Shown here one piece after another: positions 44,067-53,146 of a stretch of 64,000 nucleotides of DNA (position 1 is its first letter; every line of letters starts with the position of its first letter). Below the pieces are notes generated by a model. The model was given only the letters and a program-made list of their open reading frames with translations. It was not told the origin of the DNA and ran no database searches. A program made the translations under genes and the position numbers. The DNA comes from Mesorhizobium sp. AR10 (lineage in GTDB: Bacteria > Pseudomonadota > Alphaproteobacteria > Rhizobiales > Rhizobiaceae). The stretch covers positions 806,001 through 870,000 of the forward strand of contig NZ_CP080524.1 of the NCBI RefSeq assembly GCF_024746795.1, in the 5' to 3' direction.

Positions 44067-45202
44067 GCGACCCGGCGTCCCTGCCGCCACACCGTGCGCA
44101 CGACCGGCACGTGGTCGTCGACACGGACGCGAACCAGATCGGCGCGCCGGCCCTGTTCGATGACACCGCGATCGCTGAGGCCGACCGCTTCGGCCGGGTT
44201 CTTCGACACCATGGCCACAGCCTGCGGCAGCGAAATGCCGTCGACCACGTCGCCGAGGAAGAAGGCCGACTGGATCAGGCTGAAGGGAATGTAGTCGGAC
44301 GACAGGATGTCGAGCAGGCCGTCACCGGCCAGCGTGCGGGCCGACACATTGCCCGAATGCGAGGAACCGCGCATGACGTTGGGCGCGCCCATCAGCACGC
44401 CGAGCCCCGCCTCCTTCGAGGCCCTGGCGGCCTCCTGGGTGGTCGGGAATTCGGCGACACGCACACCCTGCTCGATCGCTTCATCGACATGGCCTGTGGT
44501 GGCGTCGTCGTGGCTGGCCAGCACGATGCCGCGCTGATGGCAGGCGGCGGCGATCACTGCCCGGTTGGAGGCCGAGTTCATCGCCGACTCCGCCATCCGC
44601 TTTTCGCAGAATATCTTGAAGTCGCGATCGGTCAGCTTCAGTTTGCGCTGGTAGTAGTAGGCATAGGTTTCGAGGTTGACGAACTGGCGCTGGCCGGGCG
44701 CATGGTCCATCAGCGACGCCATCTTAACCCGTTCATCGTTGTCGAAATGCACAAAGGCGGCAAGGCAGTCCGGCGCCGAAACCTCGCAGCGCAGGTGGAT
44801 GAAGTGGTCGGCCCGCAGCCGGTCCTGCTGGACGCTGTCCTCGATCGCATCGGCCAGCTTGCGCATGTCGTCGGACGTCATGTCGGCGTCCTCGTCCATG
44901 CCGACGCGCAAGGCATCGAGCACGGTGGTGATGCCGGCGGTCGCCACCTGCGCGTCATGGGCCAGTACCGCGGCGATCGGATTCCAGCGCACCTTGGGCC
45001 GCGGCGCGTAGTGGCCTTCGAGATGATCGGTGTGCAACTCGACCAGACCGGGGATGATGAAGTCGCCACCCATGTCCTCGCCGAGGCGGCCGGTACCGGC
45101 CTCGATGCCGGCGATCACGCCGTCGCGCAGCACAAGCGAACCCTCGACGATCTCGTCGGCAAGGACGATGCGGGCGTTGTTGAGAACAGTCTCGGCAGTC
45201 AT
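44063..45202 (-). CDS. phnM: PhnM, alpha-D-ribose 1-methylphosphonate 5-triphosphate diphosphatase
   Basis: A 379-residue amidohydrolase-fold enzyme started at ATG 45202. The metal motif is degenerate as usual for PhnM (LVELHTDHLEGHYAPRPKVRW), and HDDAT, EFPTTQEAA and GAPNVMRGSSHSGN are family markers. It removes pyrophosphate from the phosphonate-ribose triphosphate before C-P cleavage. Gene order is DUF1045-phnM-phnN. Confidence 0.92.
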   Translation of the reverse strand: MTAETVLNNARIVLADEIVEGSLVLRDGVIAGIEAGTGRLGEDMGGDFIIPGLVELHTDHLEGHYAPRPKVRWNPIAAVLAHDAQVATAGITTVLDALRVGMDEDADMTSDDMRKLADAIEDSVQQDRLRADHFIHLRCEVSAPDCLAAFVHFDNDERVKMASLMDHAPGQRQFVNLETYAYYYQRKLKLTDRDFKIFCEKRMAESAMNSASNRAVIAAACHQRGIVLASHDDATTGHVDEAIEQGVRVAEFPTTQEAARASKEAGLGVLMGAPNVMRGSSHSGNVSARTLAGDGLLDILSSDYIPFSLIQSAFFLGDVVDGISLPQAVAMVSKNPAEAVGLSDRGVIEQGRRADLVRVRVDDHVPVVRTVWRQGRRVA

Positions 45203-45240
45203 CTCGGGCGGTCCTTGGTTGTCAGGCAGTTCTTGATTAT

Positions 45241-45948
45241 TCAGGCGGTTTTTCTGGCCGGGCGATGCCCGAGCGCGTGATGGGAAAGCACCATGAACGG
45301 GGCGCCAGGTTCGGTTTCGACAAACAAGGTCAGCGCGTCCACCGGCACCGGCTGTTGCAGCACCTGCGCAAACAGGCTGTCGATTGCTAAGCGCAGACGA
45401 GGGCTTTCCTGTGTCCCCGCCCGGCCCGAAAGCGTCATGTGGAACCGGAAAGTCTCGAAGACGTAGGGGTAGCCCCACTGGCAGAGATTGCGGAATTCGG
45501 CCGGCTTCAGCGAATCGGGGCTGCGCCGCTCGATTTCCGATTCGGTCAGCGGCGCACGAAAACGGTCGAAGCCGATCACGACATCATCGGCGAAGCGATT
45601 GAGCGCCGGCAACGGTGCTTCCGGCACCAGCGCGAAGAAACTGTCGATCTGGCTGACGACCAGGCGTGGGATCGTCACCATCGGCGTCGCCTCGGCAAAG
45701 GCGTCGAGTGCGGTGCGAAGCGAGGTTTCGGTCTCGTTCGCGGCCAGCCGGAAGGGTGCCTTCAGCGTCGCATGAAAACCATAGCGCCGCGCCGAAGCGG
45801 TGTGGAAGGCGACTTCCGCCGCCGACAGGTCGGCGACTGCCTCGACCGGCCGGGTGACGGCACCGAACGGGTCGCGGCCGAGCCAGTTGGCGGCGATCCG
45901 CGCCAGCGGTTCGTCCTGCCGGGGGGTGAAATAGATGGCGTAGCGCAT
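45241..45948 (-). CDS. DUF1045 2H-phosphodiesterase-like protein of phn loci
   Basis: A 235-residue protein started at ATG 45948. Two H-x-T-L motifs (GFHATLKAPF and FHMTLSGR) mark the 2H phosphoesterase fold. DUF1045 members are typically encoded beside phnM/phnN and may act on cyclic ribose phosphates formed in the C-P lyase pathway, a role inferred from context and fold. It is the first gene of the small phn operon, 38 bp before phnM. Confidence 0.85.
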   Translation of the reverse strand: MRYAIYFTPRQDEPLARIAANWLGRDPFGAVTRPVEAVADLSAAEVAFHTASARRYGFHATLKAPFRLAANETETSLRTALDAFAEATPMVTIPRLVVSQIDSFFALVPEAPLPALNRFADDVVIGFDRFRAPLTESEIERRSPDSLKPAEFRNLCQWGYPYVFETFRFHMTLSGRAGTQESPRLRLAIDSLFAQVLQQPVPVDALTLFVETEPGAPFMVLSHHALGHRPARKTA

Positions 45949-46091
45949 GAGAAGTCCTTCGTCAGCTTCGCTGCCATAGGCGATTTCCATGACGGATTGA
46001 CGAAGCCTTGCAGCGTTTCCGATAACAAAACGACGCAATGAGGTCATTAGCCGACGATTTTTTCGTCTTGGACCAGCCGGGGAAAGACCGA

Positions 46092-46904
46092 TCAGGCCTT
46101 CATCAGCCATTCGTGCTCGGGCGCGTTGTGGAATTTCCACGTCCGCTTCGGCCCGGCCATGACGTTGAGATAGTAGAGGTCATAGCCGTGGCAGGCCGCA
46201 CAAGGATGGTAGCCCTCGGGCACCAGCACGACATCGCCGTCCTCGATCGCCATCGCCTCGTCCAGTGCGCGCTCGCCATTCTTGTCGGCATCGGTGTAGA
46301 CGCGCTGGAAGGCAAAACCCTGCGGCGGGTTGAGACGGTGATAGTAGGTCTCCTCGAGATAGGATTCGGCCGGCAGATTGTCCTGGTCGTGCTTGTGCGG
46401 CGGATAGCTCGACGTGTGGCCACCGGGCGTGATGACCTCGACCACCAGCAGCGAGTCGGCCGGTTTTCCCTCCGGCAGGATATTGGTGACATGGCGGGTG
46501 TTGGTGCCCTTGCCGCGAACCTCCTGGCCAAGATCGTCCGGCGCGATGACACGGACCGGCAGGCCGCCGCCAAGGCCGGGCGCCGAGCAGACGGCGAGTT
46601 CCAGTTCGGTATCGGCGGTGACCGCCCAGTCCGAGCCTTGGGGCACATAGACAGACCACGGCTTGCCTTCGAAGGGCGACATGCGCTCGCCGAGCAGGCC
46701 GAGCTCCTTGCCGCCGGCTGCCGCCTTGCCCTTGCCGGTGACGAACACCAGGCAGATTTCACGATCCACCGTTTGCCCGGAGGCACTCTCGCCGGGCCTC
46801 AACCGGTGCAGATCGAAACCGACATAGGTCCAGCCGGCGCTTTTCGGCGTCACATGGGCGACGCGGCCATGGCCCTTCTCGGCTTTAACGAGCAGTTTCG
46901 ACAT
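46092..46904 (-). CDS. iolB: 5-deoxy-glucuronate isomerase IolB
   Basis: A 270-residue double-cupin protein started at ATG 46904. Family markers are GHTSSYPPHKHD (metal-binding histidines), EETYYHRLNPPQGFAFQRVYT and VPEGYHPCAACHGYDLYYLNVMAG. It converts 5-deoxy-glucuronate to 5-dehydro-2-deoxy-gluconate in myo-inositol catabolism. It is the last gene of the iolC-iolD-iolE-DUF3329-iolB series on this strand. Confidence 0.95.
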   Translation of the reverse strand: MSKLLVKAEKGHGRVAHVTPKSAGWTYVGFDLHRLRPGESASGQTVDREICLVFVTGKGKAAAGGKELGLLGERMSPFEGKPWSVYVPQGSDWAVTADTELELAVCSAPGLGGGLPVRVIAPDDLGQEVRGKGTNTRHVTNILPEGKPADSLLVVEVITPGGHTSSYPPHKHDQDNLPAESYLEETYYHRLNPPQGFAFQRVYTDADKNGERALDEAMAIEDGDVVLVPEGYHPCAACHGYDLYYLNVMAGPKRTWKFHNAPEHEWLMKA

Positions 46905-46908
46905 GGAG

Positions 46909-47121
46909 TTATTCCTTCGGTTCGGCGTCAACCTTGTTCTGGTCGGCCGGCTTGTAGAGGTAGAAGAACTGCCAGACGGCGTAACCGGCGAAACCAAGGG
47001 CGAGAACGCCCCAGAATGGCGTGCCGGTGGCAAATTCGATCACGGACCAGACCAGGCAGACCGCGACTATGGCAACGCGCCGCCACAAGGGCCGGAAGAA
47101 CGGGTGCTCATAGTCTTTCAT
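46909..47121 (-). CDS. DUF3329-like small membrane protein
   Basis: A 70-residue protein with two hydrophobic helices (VAIVAVCLVWSVIEF and FWGVLALGFAGYAVWQFFYLY) and the start MKDYEHPFFRPLWRRV, a pattern I associate with DUF3329 proteins in rhizobial iol loci. It lies between iolE and iolB with 4 bp to iolB, so it is part of the operon. Function is unknown. Confidence 0.75.
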   Translation of the reverse strand: MKDYEHPFFRPLWRRVAIVAVCLVWSVIEFATGTPFWGVLALGFAGYAVWQFFYLYKPADQNKVDAEPKE

Positions 47122-47185
47122 TGGGCCAATCCGCGCTTCAACAACTGGTCATCAGATAGGCTGTCCGTCGCCGGGAATCCAGCGC

Positions 47186-48103
47186 TCATGCATTGGGGAA
47201 GCCCTGTGTTTCCACCGTGTAGCCGGCAGCCGTCATCACCCGCATAAGCTCCTTGTAGCCGACCTGCGCCATCTTGAGCGGCGGATTCTTCTTCGGATCC
47301 TGCTCGGCCTCGACCACGAACCAGCCTTCATAGCCATGATCGGCAAACTTCTTCACGATGGCGCCGAAATCCAGCGAGCCATCTCCCGGCACGGTGAAGG
47401 CACCAAGGGCGACGGCATCGAGGAAGGATTGCTTGCTGCGATCGAGCTTGTCGATCACCGCCATGCGCACATCCTTCACATGGACATGCGAGATACGCCG
47501 GTGGTGATTGTCGATGGCGCGCAGCACGTCACCGCCGGCAAAGGCCAGGTGACCGGCATCGAGCAGCAATGGAATGCCTTCGCCCGAATGGCGTATGAAG
47601 GCATCGAGCTCCGGCTCGGTTTCGACCACGGCCGCCATATGATGGTGGTAAGAGAGCGGCATGCCTTGTTCTGCGCACCATTCGCCGAACTCGGTCAGGC
47701 GCTTGGCGTACGCCTTCATCTCGTCGTCCGAAAGTTTTGGCTTGGTCGCGAGCGGCTTCGAGCGGTCGCCCTGGATGGAGCGGCCGACCTCGCCATAGAC
47801 GATGCAAGGCGCATTCACCGCCTTGAACAGGTCGATCATCGACTGGATGCGATCCTTGTTCTTGCCCATGTCTTCATCGACCAGCGTGCCGGAGAACCAG
47901 CCGCCGCAAAGGGTGACGTCGGCCTCTCTCAGGATCGGCAGCATGATTTTTGGATCATTGGGAAAACGCCGGCCCATTTCCATGCCGGTGAAGCCGGCCG
48001 AACGCGACTGACGCAAACACTCCTCCAGCGACACGTCATCGCTGAGTTCCGCAAGATCGTCGTTCCACCACGCAATGGGGGACATGCCCAGTTTGGCTTT
48101 CAA
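47186..48103 (-). CDS. iolE: Myo-inosose-2 dehydratase IolE
   Basis: A 305-residue xylose-isomerase-like TIM barrel: MSPIAWWNDDLAELSDD, GFTGMEMGRRFP, the metal-site stretch LSYHHHMAAVVE, LLLDAGHLAFAGGDV, RISHVHVKDVR and GWFVVEAEQDP. It dehydrates scyllo-inosose to the diketone. The start is a TTG (48103) with GGAG 8 bp upstream, a weak start that may tune expression. It follows iolD by 82 bp. Confidence 0.95.
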   Translation of the reverse strand: MKAKLGMSPIAWWNDDLAELSDDVSLEECLRQSRSAGFTGMEMGRRFPNDPKIMLPILREADVTLCGGWFSGTLVDEDMGKNKDRIQSMIDLFKAVNAPCIVYGEVGRSIQGDRSKPLATKPKLSDDEMKAYAKRLTEFGEWCAEQGMPLSYHHHMAAVVETEPELDAFIRHSGEGIPLLLDAGHLAFAGGDVLRAIDNHHRRISHVHVKDVRMAVIDKLDRSKQSFLDAVALGAFTVPGDGSLDFGAIVKKFADHGYEGWFVVEAEQDPKKNPPLKMAQVGYKELMRVMTAAGYTVETQGFPNA

Positions 48104-48184
48104 GTCGTCACTCCAGTTTCAGACCACCGGACCAGGGTTCGCCCCGATGCCGGCTATTTTCCTAATTTCGTGGCAGCGCAGGCA

Positions 48185-50035
48185 TCAATCGCCAATGGTC
48201 TGCATTTGCCGCTTTTCCTCATAGGCCTTGCGCGCCGCATTCACCTGATTGCGCGCACTGACCTCCGGCACGGCAACATCCCACCATGTGCCGCCGGCGT
48301 CGGTCGAAACCAGCGGGTCGGTGTCGATGACCAACACCGTGGTGCGGGTATTCTTCTTGGCCTGCGCCAGCGCATTTTCCAGGCCGGCGATCGACGGCAC
48401 TTTTTCGGCAATGGCACCAAGGCTCGCCGCATGTGCTGCGAAGTCGATATCCGGCAGAACCTCGTGACGCGAGTCCTTCAGGAGATTGTTGAAGTTGGCG
48501 CCGCCGGTCGCCATCTGCAGCCGGTTGATGCAGCCATAGCCTCTGTTGTCGAGCAGCACGATGGTCAGCTTGAGGCCGAGCATCACCGAGGTCGCGATCT
48601 CGGAATTTAGCATCAGATAGGAGCCGTCGCCGATCATGACGACGACCTCTTGCTCGGGCTTGGCCATCTTGGCGCCGAGCCCACCGGCGATCTCGTAACC
48701 CATGGTCGAGAAGCCATATTCGGCGTGGTAGGAGCCGGGCGCACCGGCCTGCCAGAGCTTGTGCAATTCGCCGGGCAGACCGCCGGCGGCATGCAACAAT
48801 GTCACGCCGGAGCCCATGGCGCGCTGCACGGCGCCGATCACCTGCGCATCTGACGGATAGGCGGCGTTGGTCGACGCCGTCACCTTGGAGGCATCGGCCT
48901 GCCAGTCCTTCTTGCCCTTGGCCGCATTGTCGGTCCAGGCGGACGGCGACTTCCAGCCTTTCAACGCCGCGCCAAGTTCGGCCAGCCCCTCGGCTGCGTC
49001 GGCGACCAGCGGCAGCGCCCGGTGCTTGCCGGCATCGAATGGCTGGATGTTGAGCCCGATGATGGTCTTGCCGGAGTTCTTGAACAGCGACCACGAGCCG
49101 GTGGTGAAATCCTGCAGCCTGGTGCCGACCGCCAGCACCACGTCGGCCTCCTCGGCCAGCCGGTTAGCAGCCGACGTGCCGGTGACGCCGACTGCCGCCA
49201 TGTTGAGCGGATGATCGTCCGGCAGCGAGGATTTGCCACCTTGCGTCTCGCAGACCGGAATACCGGCGCCTTGCACCAGCTTGGCCAGTTCGCCGGAGGC
49301 CTGCGAATAGAGCACGCCGCCGCCGGCGATCACCAGCGGTTTTTTCGCACCCTTGAGTGCCGCCACTGCAGCCATCAATTCGCTGCGGTCCGGACGGATA
49401 CGGCGCTGGTTCCAGACGCGTTCGGCAAAGAAGCTCTCGGGATAATCATAGGCCTCGGCCTGCACATCCTGGCAGAGCGACAATGTCACCGGCCCGCATT
49501 CGGCCGGATCGGTCAGCACCTGCATGGTCCGCGCCAGCGCCGGGATGATCTGCTCCGGCCGGGTGATGCGGTCGAAATAGCGCGACACCGGACGGAAGCA
49601 GTCATTGACCGTCGCCGTGCCATCGGAAAAATCCTCGGCCTGCTGCAGCACCGGATCGGGGATGCGGTTGGCGAAGACATCGCCGGGCAGAAACAGGACG
49701 GGCAGCCGGTTTACATGAGCCAGTGCCGCCGCCGTCACCATGTTGAGCGCGCCGGGGCCGATCGAACTGGTCGCGGCCATGAAGCGGCGGCGGAAATTGG
49801 CCTTGCCATAGGCGATCGCAGCATGCGCCATCGCCTGTTCATTGTGGGCGCGGAAGGTCGGCAATTCATCGCGCACCTGATAGAGCGCCTCACCGATGCC
49901 GGCGACATTGCCATGGCCGAAGATCGCCCAGACACCGCCGAAAATCGGCACTTTTGTGCCATCGATCTCGGTCATCTGCTTGCTGAGAAAGCGGGTCAGT
50001 GCCTGCGCCATCGTCAGGCGGATTGTCTTGGTCAT
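48185..50035 (-). CDS. iolD: Trihydroxycyclohexane-1,2-dione hydrolase IolD
   Basis: A 616-residue thiamine-diphosphate enzyme started at ATG 50035 with GGAGGAAAC upstream. It has the acetolactate-synthase-like three-domain fold, with the TPP-binding GDGSYLMLNSEIATSVMLGLKLTIVLLDNRGYGCIN near the C-terminus and the N-terminal TKVPIFGGVWAIFGHGNVAG. It opens the ring of the diketo intermediate to 5-deoxy-glucuronate. Full length, 34 bp after iolC. Confidence 0.95.
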   Translation of the reverse strand: MTKTIRLTMAQALTRFLSKQMTEIDGTKVPIFGGVWAIFGHGNVAGIGEALYQVRDELPTFRAHNEQAMAHAAIAYGKANFRRRFMAATSSIGPGALNMVTAAALAHVNRLPVLFLPGDVFANRIPDPVLQQAEDFSDGTATVNDCFRPVSRYFDRITRPEQIIPALARTMQVLTDPAECGPVTLSLCQDVQAEAYDYPESFFAERVWNQRRIRPDRSELMAAVAALKGAKKPLVIAGGGVLYSQASGELAKLVQGAGIPVCETQGGKSSLPDDHPLNMAAVGVTGTSAANRLAEEADVVLAVGTRLQDFTTGSWSLFKNSGKTIIGLNIQPFDAGKHRALPLVADAAEGLAELGAALKGWKSPSAWTDNAAKGKKDWQADASKVTASTNAAYPSDAQVIGAVQRAMGSGVTLLHAAGGLPGELHKLWQAGAPGSYHAEYGFSTMGYEIAGGLGAKMAKPEQEVVVMIGDGSYLMLNSEIATSVMLGLKLTIVLLDNRGYGCINRLQMATGGANFNNLLKDSRHEVLPDIDFAAHAASLGAIAEKVPSIAGLENALAQAKKNTRTTVLVIDTDPLVSTDAGGTWWDVAVPEVSARNQVNAARKAYEEKRQMQTIGD

Positions 50036-50069
50036 TTTGTTTCCTCCGCAGTCCTTATGCCGCGCCTTC

Positions 50070-52004
50070 TTATGCTGCTTTGCGGCCGCGCGCGGCAAGC
50101 CATGCCTCGGTCAACTTCTCGAAGCGCGACGCCATATCGGCCACCGCCTCATCGTCCGACATCTTGCCCGCCAACCATTGTTCGGCGGCGTTGATGAAGA
50201 TGGTGCGACCGACGGCGAAACCCTTGACGATGGGCGCCTTGGCGGTGGCGGCAAAGGCCGCTTCCAGCTTGTCCTGCGGCGCTTCCAGGCCGAGTAGCAC
50301 GACGCCGCGGCACCACGGATCGTGCTTCAGGATCACCGCCTCGATCATTGCCCAGGCGCCGGCCGAGGCCTGCGGTTCGAGCTTCCACCAGTCGGGCTTG
50401 ATGCCGAGCGCATAGAGTTCCTCCAGCGCGCACGGGATCGTCGTGTCGTCGAGCTTGCCGTGCTTGCCGGCGATGATCTCGATGAGAAGTTCCCTGCCTA
50501 CTTTCCGCGCGGCCTCGAACAGGGCGCGCAGCTTCTGCTGCTGCTCTTCCTTCAGCGCCGCCGGATCGTCGGGATGGTAGAAGCACAGGCATTTGATGCA
50601 GTGGTCGACCGGCCATTCGACCAGTTGCGAGCCGATGTCCTGCGAGAACTCAAAGCGCAGCGGCCGCGAGCCCGGCAGTTCGACCGGCCGGCCAAGCCAG
50701 GCGAAGGAATGGCGGGCGAATTCGAACATCGCGTCGCGGCCGTATTTTTCGTCGAGCAGCATGCCGTAGCCGGCGCGACCGGCGGCAACCTTCGCCGCCG
50801 CCTTGACCGTCAGCACCTTGAAATCCTGGATGCGCGAGGGATCGGCGCCGGCTTTGGCGGCGACATCGTCTAGCTGGATGCGGTGGTCGCAGGCCAGCGC
50901 CATCAGCGAGGGAATATCGCGGCGGCGCGTGGTCGCCCAATGGATGTGGTTGATCGCTTCATCCTTGCGCAGCGCCAGATGCTTGCTGCCGTTCTTCAGG
51001 AAGAACTGCAACTCCTCGAAGGTCGGGTATTCCGGCGCGCAGAGCAGGCGCGACACGGCGAAGGCGCCGCAGGCATTGGCCCAGGTTGCCGCGGTGGCAA
51101 GGCTTTCCTCGCCGAGCCAGCCGCGCAGAAAGCCGGACATGAAGGCGTCGCCGGCGCCGAGCACATTGTAGACTTCGATCGGAAAGCCCTTGCCGACGAT
51201 GCCGTCCTCGAGATCGTCGCTGATCGGTCCGTCATAGACGATGCAGCCCATGGCGCCGCGCTTCAAGACGATGGTGGCCTTGGACAGCGAGCGGATGGTC
51301 TTCAGCGCGCTCAGGCAATCATCGGCGCCGGAGGCGATCATGATCTCTTCTTCAGTGCCGACGATGAGGTCGCAATCGGGCAGAACCGTCTTCAGCTGGG
51401 CGGAAACCCGGTCGGATTTGACATAGCGTTCGAAGCCTTCGGCATGACCGGCAAGGCCCCACAGGTTAGGGCGGTAGTCGATGTCGAACACCACCTTGCC
51501 GCCCTTGGCCTTGATGGCGCGGATCGCCTTGCGCTGGGCGGCATCGCTGTTGGGCCGCGAAAAATGCGTGCCGGTGACGACAATGGCGCGGGCCGAGGCG
51601 ATGAAGGCTTCGTCGATATCCTCTTCGGAAAGCGCCATGTCAGCGCAGTCGCTGCGGTAGAAGATCATCGGCGAGACGCCTTCTTCCTCGACCGACAGCA
51701 GCACCAGCGCCGTCAGCCGGTCCGGGTCGGTCTTGAGACCGTCGACCGAAACGCCCTCGCGTCTGAGCTGTTCGCGGATGAAGCGGCCCATCTGCTCATT
51801 GCCGACGCGGGTGAGCAGCGCCGAGCGCAGGCCGAGCCTGGCCGTGCCGACCGAAATGTTGGCCGGACAGCCGCCGACCGACTTGGCAAAGGAGGTGATG
51901 TCCTCGAGCCGCGAGCCGATCTGCTGGCCATAGAGGTCGACGGAGGCACGGCCGATGGTGATGACGTCGAGCGGCGCATGCTTTGCTTCCACGGCTTCGC
52001 CCAT
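50070..52004 (-). CDS. iolC: IolC kinase fused to DUF2090 aldolase-like domain
   Basis: A 644-residue protein. Residues 1-330 are a PfkB kinase (DVITIGRASVDLYGQQ, GGCPANISVGTARLG, catalytic GAGDAFMSGFLRG) that phosphorylates 5-dehydro-2-deoxy-gluconate. Residues about 350-644 form a DUF2090 barrel (MALACDHRIQLDD, GYGMLLDEKYG, WWKLEP, KGFAVGRTIFINAAEQWL), resembling class I aldolases and so possibly doing the IolJ step. The two-domain form is usual in rhizobia. GGGAGG precedes the ATG. First gene of the iolCDE operon. Confidence 0.93.
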   Translation of the reverse strand: MGEAVEAKHAPLDVITIGRASVDLYGQQIGSRLEDITSFAKSVGGCPANISVGTARLGLRSALLTRVGNEQMGRFIREQLRREGVSVDGLKTDPDRLTALVLLSVEEEGVSPMIFYRSDCADMALSEEDIDEAFIASARAIVVTGTHFSRPNSDAAQRKAIRAIKAKGGKVVFDIDYRPNLWGLAGHAEGFERYVKSDRVSAQLKTVLPDCDLIVGTEEEIMIASGADDCLSALKTIRSLSKATIVLKRGAMGCIVYDGPISDDLEDGIVGKGFPIEVYNVLGAGDAFMSGFLRGWLGEESLATAATWANACGAFAVSRLLCAPEYPTFEELQFFLKNGSKHLALRKDEAINHIHWATTRRRDIPSLMALACDHRIQLDDVAAKAGADPSRIQDFKVLTVKAAAKVAAGRAGYGMLLDEKYGRDAMFEFARHSFAWLGRPVELPGSRPLRFEFSQDIGSQLVEWPVDHCIKCLCFYHPDDPAALKEEQQQKLRALFEAARKVGRELLIEIIAGKHGKLDDTTIPCALEELYALGIKPDWWKLEPQASAGAWAMIEAVILKHDPWCRGVVLLGLEAPQDKLEAAFAATAKAPIVKGFAVGRTIFINAAEQWLAGKMSDDEAVADMASRFEKLTEAWLAARGRKAA

Positions 52005-52101
52005 TCGAACCTCCCATCGGCCTTGTTGTCTTTGATAACACGCGCGAGCGGCAGCGTGGCGGCAGCAATATGAAATAATAATTCCAATCCATAGTCAATA
52101 T

Positions 52102-52115
52102 GGAATGAGCATTCC
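52102..52115. promoter_or_regulatory. Candidate IolR operator (GGAA-N6-TTCC)
   Basis: GGAATGAGCATTCC, 98 bp upstream of iolC in the 139-bp spacer to iolR. From memory, GGAA-N6-TTCC is the motif reported for the RpiR-type IolR of Sinorhizobium meliloti. It lies in AT-rich DNA suited to a promoter. Confidence 0.6.
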
Positions 52116-52143
52116 TTTGCTGAAAAGTGCAGACAGGGAGCGT

Positions 52144-53010
52144 CTAGGCCTTGCGCTTGCGGCCGGTGTCGCGCCGCTTCTCGCCAACGGCGACGGTCAG
52201 CGCCATGGCCAGCGCCATCGTCGCCGACAGCGAGCGGAAGCCGGCGAAGTCCGCCTCGGCGACTTCGAACCAGACCTTGGCGAACTGGGCGAGCGGCGAA
52301 AAGGCGCTGTCGGTGATCGCCACGATCGGCACGCCCTGCTCCGAAATGACGCGCGCCTCCTCGATGGTTGCCGGCGCATAGGGCGAGAAACTGATGGCGA
52401 TGACGGCATCCCTGGATGAGGCAAAGCCGATCATCTCGGCGTTCAGGCCGGCGGCGGATTCGATCAGCTGGTTGCGGATCTTGAGCTTGCCCAGCGCATA
52501 GGCGATGTAGGAGGCGACAGGATAGGAGCGGCGCTTGGCCAGCACATAGATGGTTTCCGCCTTTGCCAGCAGAGCGATCGCCTCTTCGAAATGCGGTTCG
52601 TTGAGTGTGCGCGAAATGTCGTTGAGTGACGTGCTGGCCGCAGCGACGAAACCGTCGAAGATCGCCCGGTGGCCGGCGCCTTCCTCGGCCTTGGCGCGCA
52701 GCGCCAGCAGCCTTTCGTCATAGGACGAATTGCGCTCACGCAGCCGTTCGCGAAACACCGACTGCAGGCTGGTGAAGCCGTCGAAGCCGAGCTGCTGGGC
52801 AAAGCGGATCAAGGTCGAAGGCTGAACACCGGCCGAGGCGGCGATGCTGGCGGCGGTGCCGAAGGCGATGTCGTCGGGATTGTCGAGCGCATAGGCGGCG
52901 ATCTGGGCGATGCGCTTGGGCAGGCTTTCGCGCCGCTCCAGGATCGTCGCGCGCAGCGTCTCGAAATCGCGAGGTACCCGTTCGTCCATCGTCGCTTTGT
53001 CCAAGCTCAT
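52144..53010 (-). CDS. iolR: RpiR-family regulator IolR
   Basis: A 288-residue protein with the RpiR HTH (LPKRIAQIAAYALDNPDDIAFGTAASIAASAGVQPSTLIRFAQQLGFDGF) and a SIS sugar-phosphate domain (IYVLAKRRSYPVASYIAYAL, DAVIAISFSPYAPATIEEAR, IVAITDSAFSPLAQ). By position directly upstream of iolC it is the repressor of inositol catabolism, presumably sensing a phosphorylated intermediate. It is divergent from the Gfo/Idh gene. Confidence 0.88.
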   Translation of the reverse strand: MSLDKATMDERVPRDFETLRATILERRESLPKRIAQIAAYALDNPDDIAFGTAASIAASAGVQPSTLIRFAQQLGFDGFTSLQSVFRERLRERNSSYDERLLALRAKAEEGAGHRAIFDGFVAAASTSLNDISRTLNEPHFEEAIALLAKAETIYVLAKRRSYPVASYIAYALGKLKIRNQLIESAAGLNAEMIGFASSRDAVIAISFSPYAPATIEEARVISEQGVPIVAITDSAFSPLAQFAKVWFEVAEADFAGFRSLSATMALAMALTVAVGEKRRDTGRKRKA

Positions 53011-53146
53011 CTGTCGGGTTCCCTCTCTGCCCCATCATAGCGAGCCTGTGCAAGAACACCATAATAAATGAGGCAAGCGTTCCATTTTCGGAAAAAATGG
53101 ACTAATTCATCCACGCAAGACTTTTCAGCCAGCGGAGACAAGGAAA

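Noticed and set aside
50070..52004. Treating the IolC-DUF2090 fusion as a novelty.
   Set aside because: The two-domain form is the usual rhizobial IolC, so it is annotated but not reported as a finding.
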